Positions 56,182 through 64,000 of a stretch of 64,000 bases of DNA are shown in pieces. Each line of letters begins with the position of its first letter. Position 1 is the first letter of the stretch. The stretch is from Sphingomicrobium astaxanthinifaciens. GTDB lineage: Bacteria; Pseudomonadota; Alphaproteobacteria; Sphingomonadales; Sphingomonadaceae. The notes below the pieces were generated by a model, which ran no database searches, was not told where the DNA came from, and saw only the letters and a list, made by a program, of their open reading frames with translations. The position numbers and the translations under genes were made by a program. The DNA lies in NCBI RefSeq assembly GCF_022865105.1, contig NZ_JAKNYM010000002.1, forward strand, positions 715,501 through 779,500. Reading direction: 5' to 3'.

Positions 56182-56218
56182 GCGGGCGGGGCCGAATGTC
56201 CCGCCCGCGAACCTTTTT
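56182..56218 (+). terminator. Intrinsic terminator between sucD and sucA
   Basis: Perfect 9-bp stem GCGGGCGGG/CCCGCCCGC (56182-56190, 56200-56208) with a 9-base loop, then GAACC and TTTTT (56214-56218). An ATG at 56196 lies inside the loop, which argues against it as the sucA start. Confidence 0.75.
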
Positions 56219-56248
56219 GGCGGGGGCATCGGTTGGTGGGGGAATGGG

Positions 56249-56267
56249 GCCCCCGAATGCCGGGGGC
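56249..56267 (+). promoter_or_regulatory. Stem-loop just upstream of the sucA ribosome site
   Basis: Seven-base arms GCCCCCG/CGGGGGC with a 5-base loop end only a few bases before the AAGGG ribosome site (56271-56275). It could limit translation of sucA. Confidence 0.4.
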
Positions 56268-56279
56268 GCGAAGGGTGAC

Positions 56280-59042
56280 ATGATGGACGCGATGAGCGTG
56301 GATGCCGAACGAGGGCCGAGCTGGGCCCGGGCCAACTGGCCGATCAGCGAACTCGACGATGCCAATCTCGGGCTCGACCCGGTCGAGGCCAATTATGTCG
56401 AGCAGGCGGTCGAGAAGGCCCGCGCGTCGGGGGTGACCGACGCCGCCGCGCTGCGCGCGGTCGCCGACAGCTCGAACCGCGCGATGATGCTGATCCGCAC
56501 CTATCGCGTGCGCGGCCACCTCGCCGCGCGGCTCGACCCGCTGGGGCTGAGCCACCACGAATTCCCGCGCGAACTGGCCCCCGACTATCACGGGTTCGAG
56601 AGCCTCGAGGAAGAGGTCTGGCTGTGCGGCGCGCTGGGGTTCGAGAAGGCGACGATCGGGCAGATCGTCGGGGTGCTCCAGTCGAACTACTGCGGCACCG
56701 TCGGCGTCGAATATATGCACATCAACGACCTCGAGGAACGGCGCTTCATCCAGGACCGGGTCGAGGGCAAGAACGCCGAGATCCATTTCACCCCCGAGGG
56801 CAAGACCGCGATCCTCGACAAGGTGCTCGAGGGCGAGCAGTGGGAGAAGTTCCTCGCCCGCAAATATGTCGGCACCAAGCGCTTCGGGCTCGACGGCGGC
56901 GAGAGCATGATCCCCGCGCTCGAGGCGATCATCAAATATGGCGGCCACATGGGCGTCACCGAGATGACCATCGGCATGGCCCACCGCGGGCGCTTGAACG
57001 TGCTCGCCAACGTGATGGGCAAGCCCTATCGCGCGATCTTCCACGAATTCGCGGGCGGCGCGACCAACCCCGAGGACGTCGGCGGGTCGGGCGACGTCAA
57101 ATATCATCTCGGCACCTCGAGCGATCGCAGCTTCGATGGCAACGAGGTGCATCTGAGCCTCGTCCCCAACCCCTCGCACCTCGAGGCGGTCGACCCGGTC
57201 GTGCTCGGCAAGAGCCGCGCGGTGATGACCATCCGCGGCGACCGCCACGGCAAGACCGTGCTCCCCATCCTGCTCCACGGCGATGCCGCCTTCGCGGGGC
57301 AGGGGGTGGTCGCCGAGTGCCTGATGATGAGCGGGCTGCCCGGCTATGGCACCGGGGGCACGATCCATTTCGTCATCAACAACCAGGTCGGCTTCACCAC
57401 CAGCCCGCAGTTCGCGCGCTCCTCGCCCTATCCGTCCGACATCGCCAAGGCGATCCAGGCGCCAATCCTCCACGTCAACGGCGATGACCCCGAGGCGGTG
57501 ACCTGGGCGTGCAAGGTGGCGATCGAGTTCCGCCAGACCTTCGGGCGCGACGTCGTCATCGACATGTGGTGCTATCGCCGCTTCGGGCACAACGAGGGCG
57601 ACGAGCCGAGCTTCACCCAGCCGCTGATGTACGCCGAGATCCGCAAGCATCCGCCGATCAGCGAGATCTACGCGCAGCGGCTGGTCGAGGAAGGCGTGAT
57701 CGAGGACGGCTGGGTCGAGGGCAAGGTGGCCGAGTTCACCCGCCACCTCGAGACCGAGTTTGCCGCGGGCGATGCCTATGAGCCGACCAAGGCCGACTGG
57801 TTCGGCGGGCGCTGGAAGGGGCTGCACATCCCCGAGGAGGGCGTGCTCGGGCGGCGCAACGTCGATACCGCGATCGCCCCCGAGGCGTTCGACAAGCTGA
57901 CCGACGTCCTGACCCACGTTCCCGCCGACCTCGACGTGCACAAGACGCTCGGGCGCATCCTCAAGGCCAAGGAGAAGACGCTGCGCGAGGGCGCGGGGAT
58001 CGATTGGGCGACGGGCGAGGCGCTGGCCTTCGGCAGCCTCATCCTCGACGGCTACGGGGTGCGACTGTCGGGGCAGGATTCGGGGCGCGGCACCTTTTCG
58101 CAGCGGCACGCGGTGTGGGTCGACCAGAAGACCGGCGAGAAGTTCATCCCGCTGCGCGAGATGCGCACCGACGGCGGGCCGCGCTTCGAGGTGCGTGACA
58201 GCCCGCTCTCCGAATATGGCGTGCTCGGCTTCGAATATGGCTATTCGCTCGCCGACCCGATGACGCTGACGCTGTGGGAGGCGCAGTTCGGCGACTTCGT
58301 CAACGGCGCGCAGATCATGATCGACCAGTTCATCTCCTCGGGCGAGGCAAAGTGGCTGCGCGCCTCGGGGCTCGTGATGCTGCTGCCGCATGGCTACGAA
58401 GGGCAGGGGCCCGAGCATAGCTCGGCGCGTCCCGAGCGCTTCCTCCAGCTGTGCGCCGAGGACAATATGCAGATTTGCAACATCACCATGCCGGCGAACT
58501 ATTTCCACGTCCTGCGGCGGCAGATGAAGCGCGATTTCCGCAAGCCGCTGGTGATCATGACCCCCAAGAGCCTGCTGCGCCACAAGCGCGCGCAGTCGAC
58601 CCGCGAGGATTTCGTCGGCGAGGGGCACTTCTTCCGCATCCTGTCGGACCCCGACGGGGCGCCCTCGGAGACGGTGAAGAAGGTCGTGCTGTGCACCGGC
58701 AAGGTCGCCTTCGACCTGATGGACAAGCGCGACGAGGCGGGGATCGAGGACACGCAGATCATCCGCATCGAGCAGCTCTATCCCTTCCCCTCCGAGCCGC
58801 TGGTCAAGCGGCTCGCGGCGATGCCCAACCTCGAAGGCCTGACCTGGTGCCAGGAGGAGCCCAAGAACCAGGGCTACTGGTTCTTCGTGCGCGAGATCAT
58901 CGACGACTGCCTCGCGCAGGCGGGCAAGGATTTGTCCACCCGCTATGCCGGGCGCGACCCCTCGGCCTCGCCCGCGACCGGGCTGGCCAAGCGGCACGCC
59001 AAGCAGCAGGCCGCCTTGATTGACGATGCGCTGGGGCTCTAA
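56280..59042 (+). CDS. sucA: 2-oxoglutarate dehydrogenase E1 component
   Basis: A 920-residue thiamine-diphosphate enzyme that decarboxylates 2-oxoglutarate in the TCA cycle. Seen: RGPSWARANWP near the start, RTYRVRGHLAARLDPLGL near residue 80, GMAHRGRLNVL near 235, a ThDP-motif region GDAAFAGQGVVAE with later NNQVGFTTSP, and GYEGQGPEHSSARPERFLQL. The ATG at 56280 has AAGGG upstream, and the next codon is also ATG (56283). The open frame extends further up, but the candidate start at 56196 lies in the terminator. Confidence 0.95.
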   Translation: MMDAMSVDAERGPSWARANWPISELDDANLGLDPVEANYVEQAVEKARASGVTDAAALRAVADSSNRAMMLIRTYRVRGHLAARLDPLGLSHHEFPRELAPDYHGFESLEEEVWLCGALGFEKATIGQIVGVLQSNYCGTVGVEYMHINDLEERRFIQDRVEGKNAEIHFTPEGKTAILDKVLEGEQWEKFLARKYVGTKRFGLDGGESMIPALEAIIKYGGHMGVTEMTIGMAHRGRLNVLANVMGKPYRAIFHEFAGGATNPEDVGGSGDVKYHLGTSSDRSFDGNEVHLSLVPNPSHLEAVDPVVLGKSRAVMTIRGDRHGKTVLPILLHGDAAFAGQGVVAECLMMSGLPGYGTGGTIHFVINNQVGFTTSPQFARSSPYPSDIAKAIQAPILHVNGDDPEAVTWACKVAIEFRQTFGRDVVIDMWCYRRFGHNEGDEPSFTQPLMYAEIRKHPPISEIYAQRLVEEGVIEDGWVEGKVAEFTRHLETEFAAGDAYEPTKADWFGGRWKGLHIPEEGVLGRRNVDTAIAPEAFDKLTDVLTHVPADLDVHKTLGRILKAKEKTLREGAGIDWATGEALAFGSLILDGYGVRLSGQDSGRGTFSQRHAVWVDQKTGEKFIPLREMRTDGGPRFEVRDSPLSEYGVLGFEYGYSLADPMTLTLWEAQFGDFVNGAQIMIDQFISSGEAKWLRASGLVMLLPHGYEGQGPEHSSARPERFLQLCAEDNMQICNITMPANYFHVLRRQMKRDFRKPLVIMTPKSLLRHKRAQSTREDFVGEGHFFRILSDPDGAPSETVKKVVLCTGKVAFDLMDKRDEAGIEDTQIIRIEQLYPFPSEPLVKRLAAMPNLEGLTWCQEEPKNQGYWFFVREIIDDCLAQAGKDLSTRYAGRDPSASPATGLAKRHAKQQAALIDDALGL

Positions 59043-59084
59043 AGGCCTTTCACAGACGAGCTAGAGAAGAGAGAGACACACTCC

Positions 59085-60359
59085 ATGGCGACCGACGTCA
59101 CCGTCCCCACGCTGGGCGAATCGATCACCGAAGCCACCGTCGGCGAATGGCTCAAGCAGCCGGGCGATCCGGTCGAACAGGACGAGCCGATCGTCAGCCT
59201 CGAGACCGACAAGGTCTCGGTCGACGTGCCGAGCCCCGTCGCGGGGGTGCTCGAGGAGCATCTGTTCGGTGCCGGCGACACGGTCGAGGTCGGGCAGGTC
59301 ATCGCCAAGGTGGGCGAGGGTAGCGGGGTGGTCGCCGACCAGCCCAAGCCCGCGCGCAAGGAGCAGGCGCCGGGCGAGGGCCCCGACGGCGCGCAGGAGA
59401 ACAACGATGTGGTCGCGCAGGGCGAGGCCGACGAGCCCGCGCTGTCGAGCGACCTCACCTTGTCGCCCGCGGTGCGCCGCGCGGTGCTCGAACATGGGGT
59501 CGACCCTTCCAAGATCACCGGCACCGGCAAGGACGGGCGGATCACCAAGGACGACGTGATCGCCGCCGCCAAGGCCAAGGACAGCGAACCCGCCGCCAAG
59601 GCCGCCGCCGCGAGTGGCGGGCAGGCCTCGGCGCCGACCAACGTGACCGTCTCGGGCGAGCGCCGCGAGGAGCGGGTCAAGATGAGCCGGCTCCGGCAGA
59701 CCATCGCCAAGCGGTTGAAGGACGCGCAGAACAGCGCCGCGCTGCTCACCACCTTCAACGACGTCGACATGTCGGCGGTGATGGACGCGCGCAACCGCTA
59801 CAAGGAGCTGTTCGCCAAGAAGCACGGCATCCGCCTCGGCTTCATGAGCTTCTTCGTGAAGGCGGTCGCGCTGGCGGCCAAGGACGTGCCCGCGGTCAAC
59901 GCGCGCATCGAGGGCGACGAGATCGTCTATCACGACTATCTCGACGTCTCGGTCGCGGTGTCGGCGCCCAAGGGCCTCGTCGTCCCCGTCATCCGCTCGG
60001 CCGACCGCATGAGCTTCGCCCAGATCGAGCAGGCGATCGCCGATTACGGCAAGCGCGCCAAGGAAGGCACGCTCGGCATGGAAGACATGGCGGGGGGCAC
60101 CTTCACCATCTCCAACGGCGGGGTGTTCGGCTCGCTCCTGTCGACCCCGATCATCAACCCGCCGCAGTCGGCGGTGCTCGGGATGCACCGGATCGAGGAG
60201 CGCCCGGTCGCGGTGAACGGCGAAGTCGTCATCAAGCCGATGATGTATCTCGCGCTCTCCTACGACCACCGGCTGATCGACGGGCGCGAGGCGGTCACCT
60301 TCCTCGTACGCATCAAGGAAGCGCTCGAGGATCCGACCCGCCTGCTGATCGACCTCTAG
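59085..60359 (+). CDS. sucB: 2-oxoglutarate dehydrogenase E2 (dihydrolipoyl succinyltransferase)
   Basis: A 424-residue core subunit. The lipoyl domain carries the modified Lys43 in [10 protein letters not shown]. An Ala/Pro/Glu linker is followed by the E1/E3-binding domain ([35 protein letters not shown]), and the catalytic domain ends with [16 protein letters not shown], whose His and Asp are the active site. It transfers succinyl to CoA. The ATG at 59085 follows sucA by 42 bases. An intrinsic terminator follows. Confidence 0.97.
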   Translation: MATDVTVPTLGESITEATVGEWLKQPGDPVEQDEPIVSLETDKVSVDVPSPVAGVLEEHLFGAGDTVEVGQVIAKVGEGSGVVADQPKPARKEQAPGEGPDGAQENNDVVAQGEADEPALSSDLTLSPAVRRAVLEHGVDPSKITGTGKDGRITKDDVIAAAKAKDSEPAAKAAAASGGQASAPTNVTVSGERREERVKMSRLRQTIAKRLKDAQNSAALLTTFNDVDMSAVMDARNRYKELFAKKHGIRLGFMSFFVKAVALAAKDVPAVNARIEGDEIVYHDYLDVSVAVSAPKGLVVPVIRSADRMSFAQIEQAIADYGKRAKEGTLGMEDMAGGTFTISNGGVFGSLLSTPIINPPQSAVLGMHRIEERPVAVNGEVVIKPMMYLALSYDHRLIDGREAVTFLVRIKEALEDPTRLLIDL

Positions 60360-60379
60360 GGGCGTCGCGCCAGGACAGC

Positions 60380-60416
60380 AAAGGGGTTCCGCGGCCGTGC
60401 CACGGGGCCCCTTTTT
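60380..60416 (+). terminator. Intrinsic terminator of sucB
   Basis: AAAGGGG (60380-60386) pairs with CCCCTTT (60408-60414), and further pairing TTCCG/CGGGG extends the stem. The T-run reaches 60416. It closes the sucAB transcript and separates it from the convergent glucokinase-like gene. Confidence 0.8.
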
Positions 60417-60434
60417 GTCATGGCCGCAGCCGCT

Positions 60435-61370
60435 TCAGGCGGCGAGCCGCGTCCCCCCTTGCGCCGCGCGCACCGCCATCAGCGCGGCGCCGCCCGAGAG
60501 CACGGCTTCCGATTGCGACATCGACCAGACCGGTACCTGCAGGAGCAGGCGCTGGAACTGGCGGCGCTTGGTGAAGGCGCCCTCGAAGGCGATCTTGGCC
60601 GAGCCGGTGGTGAGCTGCGCGGCGCGCGGGCCCGCCAGCATCACGCCGTTCCACGCGCCCTGCGCATGGACGAGGTTGGCGAGGAAGCGCCCGAACCATT
60701 CGCCGAGCATGCGGTCGCGTTCCAGCTCGCGCATCTCGGGGAAGGCGCCCCAGCATTCGTCGTTCCGCTCGGTGGTCAGCATGGCTTCCCAGCTGGTCTG
60801 CGAGAAGCTGCCGCGGCGCGCCTCGGCGAGTTTCAGTTCGCGCTCGCTCTGGGGGGCGAAGTCCATGTGGCCGATCTCGGTCTCCATGACGCGCTGATAG
60901 CCCTCGCGGTCGATGTCGATGATCGCGGCGCCGACCCCGCCGCCGACATAGACCATCGCCATGCGCCCGGGCGAGGTGAAGTCGGGCGCGGGCTTGGTAC
61001 CGCGCACGAGGGCGGCGCGGCTAGTCGAATTGGTCGCCGCCCAGCCCATCGCCACGACATCGTTGATGATCCGCACCCGGGTGCCGAACAGGCTGGCGAG
61101 GCCCGCGCGGGTGATGGTCCAGTTGGAGCGGGTGAGGCTGATCATCTCGCCCGAGGCGGCGCCGGCGATGACGAGCAGCGGGTCGAGCTTGCCAAGGTCG
61201 CGGCCGGTTTCGCGCGCATAGGCCTGGAGGACGTCGGTGAAGGTCGGCTTGCCCTCGGGCGATACCGTGTGGACCGGCCCGAGGACCGGGCGGCTCGACG
61301 GCACGACCTCGCTGAAGCGAATACCCGCGGCGGCGCTGGTATCGATCACCAACCAGTTGCGCTGATCCAT
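60435..61370 (-). CDS. Glucokinase-like protein
   Basis: A 311-residue protein of the ASKHA fold resembling bacterial glucokinases: LVIDTSAAAGIRF as a divergent phosphate-1 loop, RVRIINDVVAMGWA near residue 98 with the Asn-Asp pair of the catalytic loop, a VYVGGGVGAAIIDI segment and METEIGHMDFAP in place of the usual EGGH zinc/sugar motif. The altered EGGH and N-terminal loop leave its activity uncertain. It is on the opposite strand to sucB and divergent from lpdA. Confidence 0.6.
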   Translation of the reverse strand: MDQRNWLVIDTSAAAGIRFSEVVPSSRPVLGPVHTVSPEGKPTFTDVLQAYARETGRDLGKLDPLLVIAGAASGEMISLTRSNWTITRAGLASLFGTRVRIINDVVAMGWAATNSTSRAALVRGTKPAPDFTSPGRMAMVYVGGGVGAAIIDIDREGYQRVMETEIGHMDFAPQSERELKLAEARRGSFSQTSWEAMLTTERNDECWGAFPEMRELERDRMLGEWFGRFLANLVHAQGAWNGVMLAGPRAAQLTTGSAKIAFEGAFTKRRQFQRLLLQVPVWSMSQSEAVLSGGAALMAVRAAQGGTRLAA

Positions 61371-61476
61371 TCGATCACCCCTCGCTATGTCGATCCGGCC
61401 AACTCGCTATAGGGCGCCAAGGGTTAAGAGATGGCTCACGGGGCGGCGCGAGACGTCCTCGCGAGGCGCGGGTCGG

Positions 61477-61504
61477 TTGCGTTAGCGGGCGAAAGCCTTA
61501 TGTG
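61477..61504 (+). promoter_or_regulatory. Candidate lpdA promoter
   Basis: TTGCGT (61477-61482), a 16-base spacer and TATGTG (61499-61504) would give a leader of about 30 bases to the ATG at 61541. The 170-base gap also serves the divergent glucokinase-like gene. Confidence 0.4.
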
Positions 61505-61540
61505 GGCGCAATCCGAATTTTAGACACGAGCAGGTTTCTC

Positions 61541-62944
61541 ATGGCTGACTTTGATTATGACGTCCTCGTGATTGGCGCCGGCCCCGGCGGTTACGTGGCG
61601 GCGATCCGCGCCGCGCAGCTCGGGCTCAAGACGGCATGCGCGGAAAGCCGCGAGACGCTGGGCGGGACCTGCCTCAACGTCGGCTGCATCCCCTCCAAGG
61701 CGCTGCTCCATGCCTCCGAACTCTACGAGGAAGCGACCGCGGGGCACCTCGCGAAGTTCGGCATCGAGCTCGACGGCGCCAGGCTCAACCTCGAGCAGAT
61801 GATGGCCGAGAAGTCGAAGGCGGTGGGCGAGCTCACCGGCGGGATCGAATTCCTGTTCAAGAAGAACAAGGTCGACTGGCTCAAGGGGCACGCCCGCTTC
61901 ACCGGGCAGCATAGCGTCGAGGTCGGCGGCAAGACGGTCACCGCCAAGGACATCGTCATCGCCACCGGGTCGAGCGTGATGCCGCTGCCCGGGGTCGAGG
62001 TCGACAATGACAAGGGGATCGTGGTCGACTCGACCGGGGCATTGAAGCTGCCCAAGGTGCCCGGGAAGATGGTCGTCATCGGCGGCGGGGTGATCGGGCT
62101 CGAACTCGGCAGCGTGTGGCGCCGCCTCGGCGCCGAGGTCACGGTGGTCGAATATCTCCCGCAGATCCTGCCCGGGATGGACGAGGAAATCCGCAAGGAG
62201 GCCAACAAGGTCTTCAAGAAGCAGGGCTTCAAGTACAAGCTCGGCACCAAGGTCACCGGCTGCGAGGTCAAGGGCGACAAGGCGATCCTGTCGATGGAGC
62301 CCGCCAAGGGCGGCGAGACCGAGACGATGGAAGTCGACGCGGTCCTCGTCTCGATCGGGCGCAAGGCCAATACCGACGGGCTCGGGCTCGAGGCGATCGG
62401 GCTGGCGACCAACGAACGCGGCCAGATCGAGACCGACCACGACTTCGCCACCGGGGTCGAGGGCGTCTGGGCGATCGGCGACGTGGTGCCCGGGCCGATG
62501 CTCGCGCACAAGGCCGAGGACGAGGGCATCGCGGTGGCCGAGAATATCGCGGGCGAAGTGGGGATCGTGAACCACGACCTCATCCCCAGCGTCGTCTACA
62601 CCATGCCCGAGATCGCGGGCGTCGGGCTGACCGAGGAGCAGGCCAAGGAAGCGGGCCACGAGGTCAAGGTCGGCAAGTTCCCCTTCATGGCCAACAGCCG
62701 CGCCAAGACCAACCGCGACACCGACGGGCTGGTCAAGGTCATCGCCGACGCCAAGAGCGACCGCGTGCTGGGGGTGTGGATGATCTCCTCGCTGGCGGGC
62801 ACGATGATCGCGCAGGTCACGCAGGCGATGGAATTCGGCGCGACGAGCGAGGACATCGCCTACACCTGCCACGCCCACCCCACCCACAGCGAGGCGGTCA
62901 AGGAAGCGGCGATGGCGGTGCAGGGCAAGCCCATCCACATCTAG
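61541..62944 (+). CDS. lpdA: Dihydrolipoyl dehydrogenase (E3)
   Basis: A 467-residue FAD enzyme that reoxidises the lipoamide of E2. The FAD loop VLVIGAGPGGYVAAIRAA is near residues 7-24 and the redox-active disulfide is in GGTCLNVGCIPSKALLH near 42-57. The NAD loop VIGGGVIGLELGSVW lies near 180, and the interface His-Glu pair in HAHPTHSEAVKEA is near the C terminus. The ATG at 61541 is preferred over an upstream in-frame start. It has its own promoter and is separated from sucB by the glucokinase-like gene. Confidence 0.97.
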   Translation: MADFDYDVLVIGAGPGGYVAAIRAAQLGLKTACAESRETLGGTCLNVGCIPSKALLHASELYEEATAGHLAKFGIELDGARLNLEQMMAEKSKAVGELTGGIEFLFKKNKVDWLKGHARFTGQHSVEVGGKTVTAKDIVIATGSSVMPLPGVEVDNDKGIVVDSTGALKLPKVPGKMVVIGGGVIGLELGSVWRRLGAEVTVVEYLPQILPGMDEEIRKEANKVFKKQGFKYKLGTKVTGCEVKGDKAILSMEPAKGGETETMEVDAVLVSIGRKANTDGLGLEAIGLATNERGQIETDHDFATGVEGVWAIGDVVPGPMLAHKAEDEGIAVAENIAGEVGIVNHDLIPSVVYTMPEIAGVGLTEEQAKEAGHEVKVGKFPFMANSRAKTNRDTDGLVKVIADAKSDRVLGVWMISSLAGTMIAQVTQAMEFGATSEDIAYTCHAHPTHSEAVKEAAMAVQGKPIHI

Positions 62945-62972
62945 CCGGCGCGCCGCCTGCCACGTTGCAAAT

Positions 62973-63004
62973 GACGCCGTCCCGGCTATGGCTGGGGCGG
63001 CGTC
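62973..63004 (+). terminator. Hairpin after lpdA
   Basis: Eleven-base arms (62973-62983 and 62994-63004) pair with one G-T wobble around a 10-base loop, 29 bases after the lpdA stop. There is no T-tract, so termination would be weak or need other factors. Confidence 0.45.
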
Positions 63005-63044
63005 GTCGTGAAGGGCGCAGGCCGGGCGGGGAGAGAAGAGCAAC

Positions 63045-63725
63045 ATGCGGAAGACGTTGCGCAAATGGCACCTGTGGCTGGGCTGGCTGGTCGGGGTGCC
63101 GCTGCTGTTCTGGACGCTGTCGGGCTTCTTCATGGTCCTCAAGCCAATCGAGGAAGTGCGCGGCGAGCATCTGCTGAAGGCGCCCGCGCCGATCGCGCTG
63201 GCGGCACCGCCGCGGCTGCCCGCCGGGCTCGACGCCGCGCCGCTCGAGGCGGTCCGGCTCGAACCGCGCGCGCGCGGCCCCGTGTGGGTCGTCGACCTTG
63301 GCGAACGCACGCGGATCGCCGATGCGGCGACGGGTGAATGGCTCGCCCCTTATGGCGCCAACGATGCCGCCGCCGAGGTCGCCGCGCGCTACCGCGGCAG
63401 CGCCGCGCTCGACGGCGTGCGCGCGATCGACCCCGCCGACCCGCCGACCGACTGGCGTCGCCCCGTGCCCGCCTGGCAGGTGGCGATGGACGACGGCACG
63501 CGCTTCTACGTCGAGGCCGAGAGCGGGCGGATCGCGGCGACGCGGACCGGCTGGTGGCGCGCCTTCGACTGGATGTGGGGGCTGCACATCATGGACCTCG
63601 AGACCCGCGAGGACTTCAACAACAACTGGCTGCGGATCTTCGCCGCGCTGGCGATGCTCGCCACGCTGATGGCGCTGGTGCTGCTGCCGCTGGCCACCCG
63701 TCGAAAGAAACGCGCGCGGGGCTAG
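63045..63725 (+). CDS. PepSY-domain membrane protein
   Basis: A 226-residue protein opening with RKTLRKWHLWLGWLVGVPLLFWTLSGFFM, the typical first membrane helix of PepSY-associated TM proteins. A periplasmic region with a PepSY-like segment (WQVAMDDGTRFYVEAESGRIAATRTGWWRAFDWMWGLHIMD) and a last helix near residues 196-216 follow. Such proteins are linked to ferric-siderophore reduction or iron uptake, but the reaction is not established for this one. GGGGAGAGAAG lies upstream of the ATG. Confidence 0.8.
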   Translation: MRKTLRKWHLWLGWLVGVPLLFWTLSGFFMVLKPIEEVRGEHLLKAPAPIALAAPPRLPAGLDAAPLEAVRLEPRARGPVWVVDLGERTRIADAATGEWLAPYGANDAAAEVAARYRGSAALDGVRAIDPADPPTDWRRPVPAWQVAMDDGTRFYVEAESGRIAATRTGWWRAFDWMWGLHIMDLETREDFNNNWLRIFAALAMLATLMALVLLPLATRRKKRARG

Positions 63726-63748
63726 CGCTGCGCGCCGCGATGGTCTAG

Positions 63749-63770
63749 CTGTGTTATGAAAATAACACAG
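63749..63770. promoter_or_regulatory. Perfect 9-bp inverted repeat with GAAA centre
   Basis: CTGTGTTAT (63749-63757) and ATAACACAG (63762-63770) pair perfectly around GAAA. It ends two bases before the GGAG ribosome site of the next gene. It may be an operator, or in RNA a stem closed by a GNRA tetraloop. Confidence 0.65.
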
Positions 63771-63782
63771 TGGAGTCCCTGC

Positions 63783-64000
63783 ATGCGTTCGCGTCCCTTC
63801 CTGCTCGCCGCCACCGCCATCACCGCCGCCGCCGCGCTCGGCGGCTGCGTGGCCCCCGCCGTCGAGGCCGCGCGCGCGCCGGCCCCGCCGCCGGTTGCCG
63901 ACGCGGCCCCCGCCGCGGTGACCGCGCGGCTCGCGGCGATCGCGGCGCAGCCCGAGGTGGGGGCGATCGGGCTGGCGCGGATCGAGGGCGGGCGGGTCGC
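63783..64000 (+). CDS. Lipoprotein, N-terminal part, possibly a serine hydrolase
   Basis: The first 72 codons of a gene that runs off the window. The signal peptide ends in the lipobox LGGC (Cys near residue 22). An Ala/Pro-rich linker and VTARLAAIAAQPEVGAIGLARIEGGRV follow, a pattern that resembles the start of beta-lactamase-family serine hydrolases. That family call is tentative, because no catalytic motif is in view. GGAG lies seven bases before the ATG, directly after the inverted repeat. Confidence 0.55.
   Translation, partial: MRSRPFLLAATAITAAAALGGCVAPAVEAARAPAPPPVADAAPAAVTARLAAIAAQPEVGAIGLARIEGGRV

Noticed and set aside
56196-56279. Upstream in-frame ATG that would lengthen SucA by 28 residues
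   Set aside because: It falls inside the loop of the sucD terminator, the added residues are Gly-rich and unlike SucA, and the ATG at 56280 has a ribosome site.

Overview
The window is about 64 kb of high-GC chromosomal DNA from an alphaproteobacterium, most likely of the order Sphingomonadales. The evidence is the FtsZ-centred division cluster in its alphaproteobacterial form, a PhyR/NepR/EcfG general stress response locus with a HisKA_2 partner, the twin scpAB-tatABC block, and the protein sequence style throughout. I see no insertion sequence, prophage, CRISPR array, rRNA or tRNA. The region is almost entirely coding, and gene junctions often overlap by 1 to 17 bases.

Layout. (1) 1-5836: the end of a DUF427 gene, an isoprenylcysteine-methyltransferase-like membrane enzyme, panB, then the YfgM-like/bamB/der trio and an HPt protein. 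(2) 5840-11407, mostly minus strand: a DUF418 membrane protein, a nitroreductase, bfr and bfd with two Fur-box-like sites, purL, and a small MliC-like lipoprotein. (3) 11508-12595: two envelope proteins of unknown role. (4) 12596-30973: an unbroken dcw cluster, mraZ-rsmH-ftsL-ftsI-murE-murF-mraY-murD-ftsW-murG-murC-murB-ddl-ftsQ-ftsA-ftsZ. It is preceded by a 10-bp-phased MraZ operator array and a long leader hairpin. (5) 31070-42080: a TPR/SPOR protein, a dGTPase-like HD enzyme, an SDR-type protein, a small membrane protein, an M15-like protein, argS, a SPOR protein, nagZ, scpA, scpB, tatA, tatB and tatC. (6) 42184-46260: the general stress response locus (phyP-like kinase, nepR, phyR, ecfG) and a second, unlinked-strand NepR-like mini-gene. 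(7) 46329-53506: glnE, a 1-Cys Bcp peroxiredoxin, an NTF2-like secreted protein, a stand-alone sdhB, a PaaI-type thioesterase, zapE, and a membrane protein with a winged-helix-like tail. (8) 53656-64000: a small secreted protein, then TCA-cycle genes mdh, sucD, sucA, sucB and lpdA, interrupted by a divergent glucokinase-like gene, then a PepSY protein and the start of a lipoprotein.

How the genes work together. The dcw cluster makes the lipid-linked peptidoglycan precursor (MurE, F, D, C, B, Ddl, MraY, MurG) and the divisome (FtsL, I, W, Q, A, Z). The downstream SPOR proteins, NagZ and the M15-like protein also touch the wall. PhyR, NepR and EcfG form a partner-switch controlling stress transcription. 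Mdh, SucD, SucA, SucB, Lpd and SdhB cover half of the TCA cycle, but sucC and sdhCDA are absent here.

Most interesting signals: a second NepR-like anti-sigma candidate with its own EcfG-type promoter; a degenerate ATPase domain in the PhyP-like kinase; an unusually long phased MraZ array plus a structured leader ahead of dcw; two matching Fur boxes at bfd and bfr; and many promoters whose -10 element sits 6 to 8 bases before the start codon, suggesting common leaderless transcripts.
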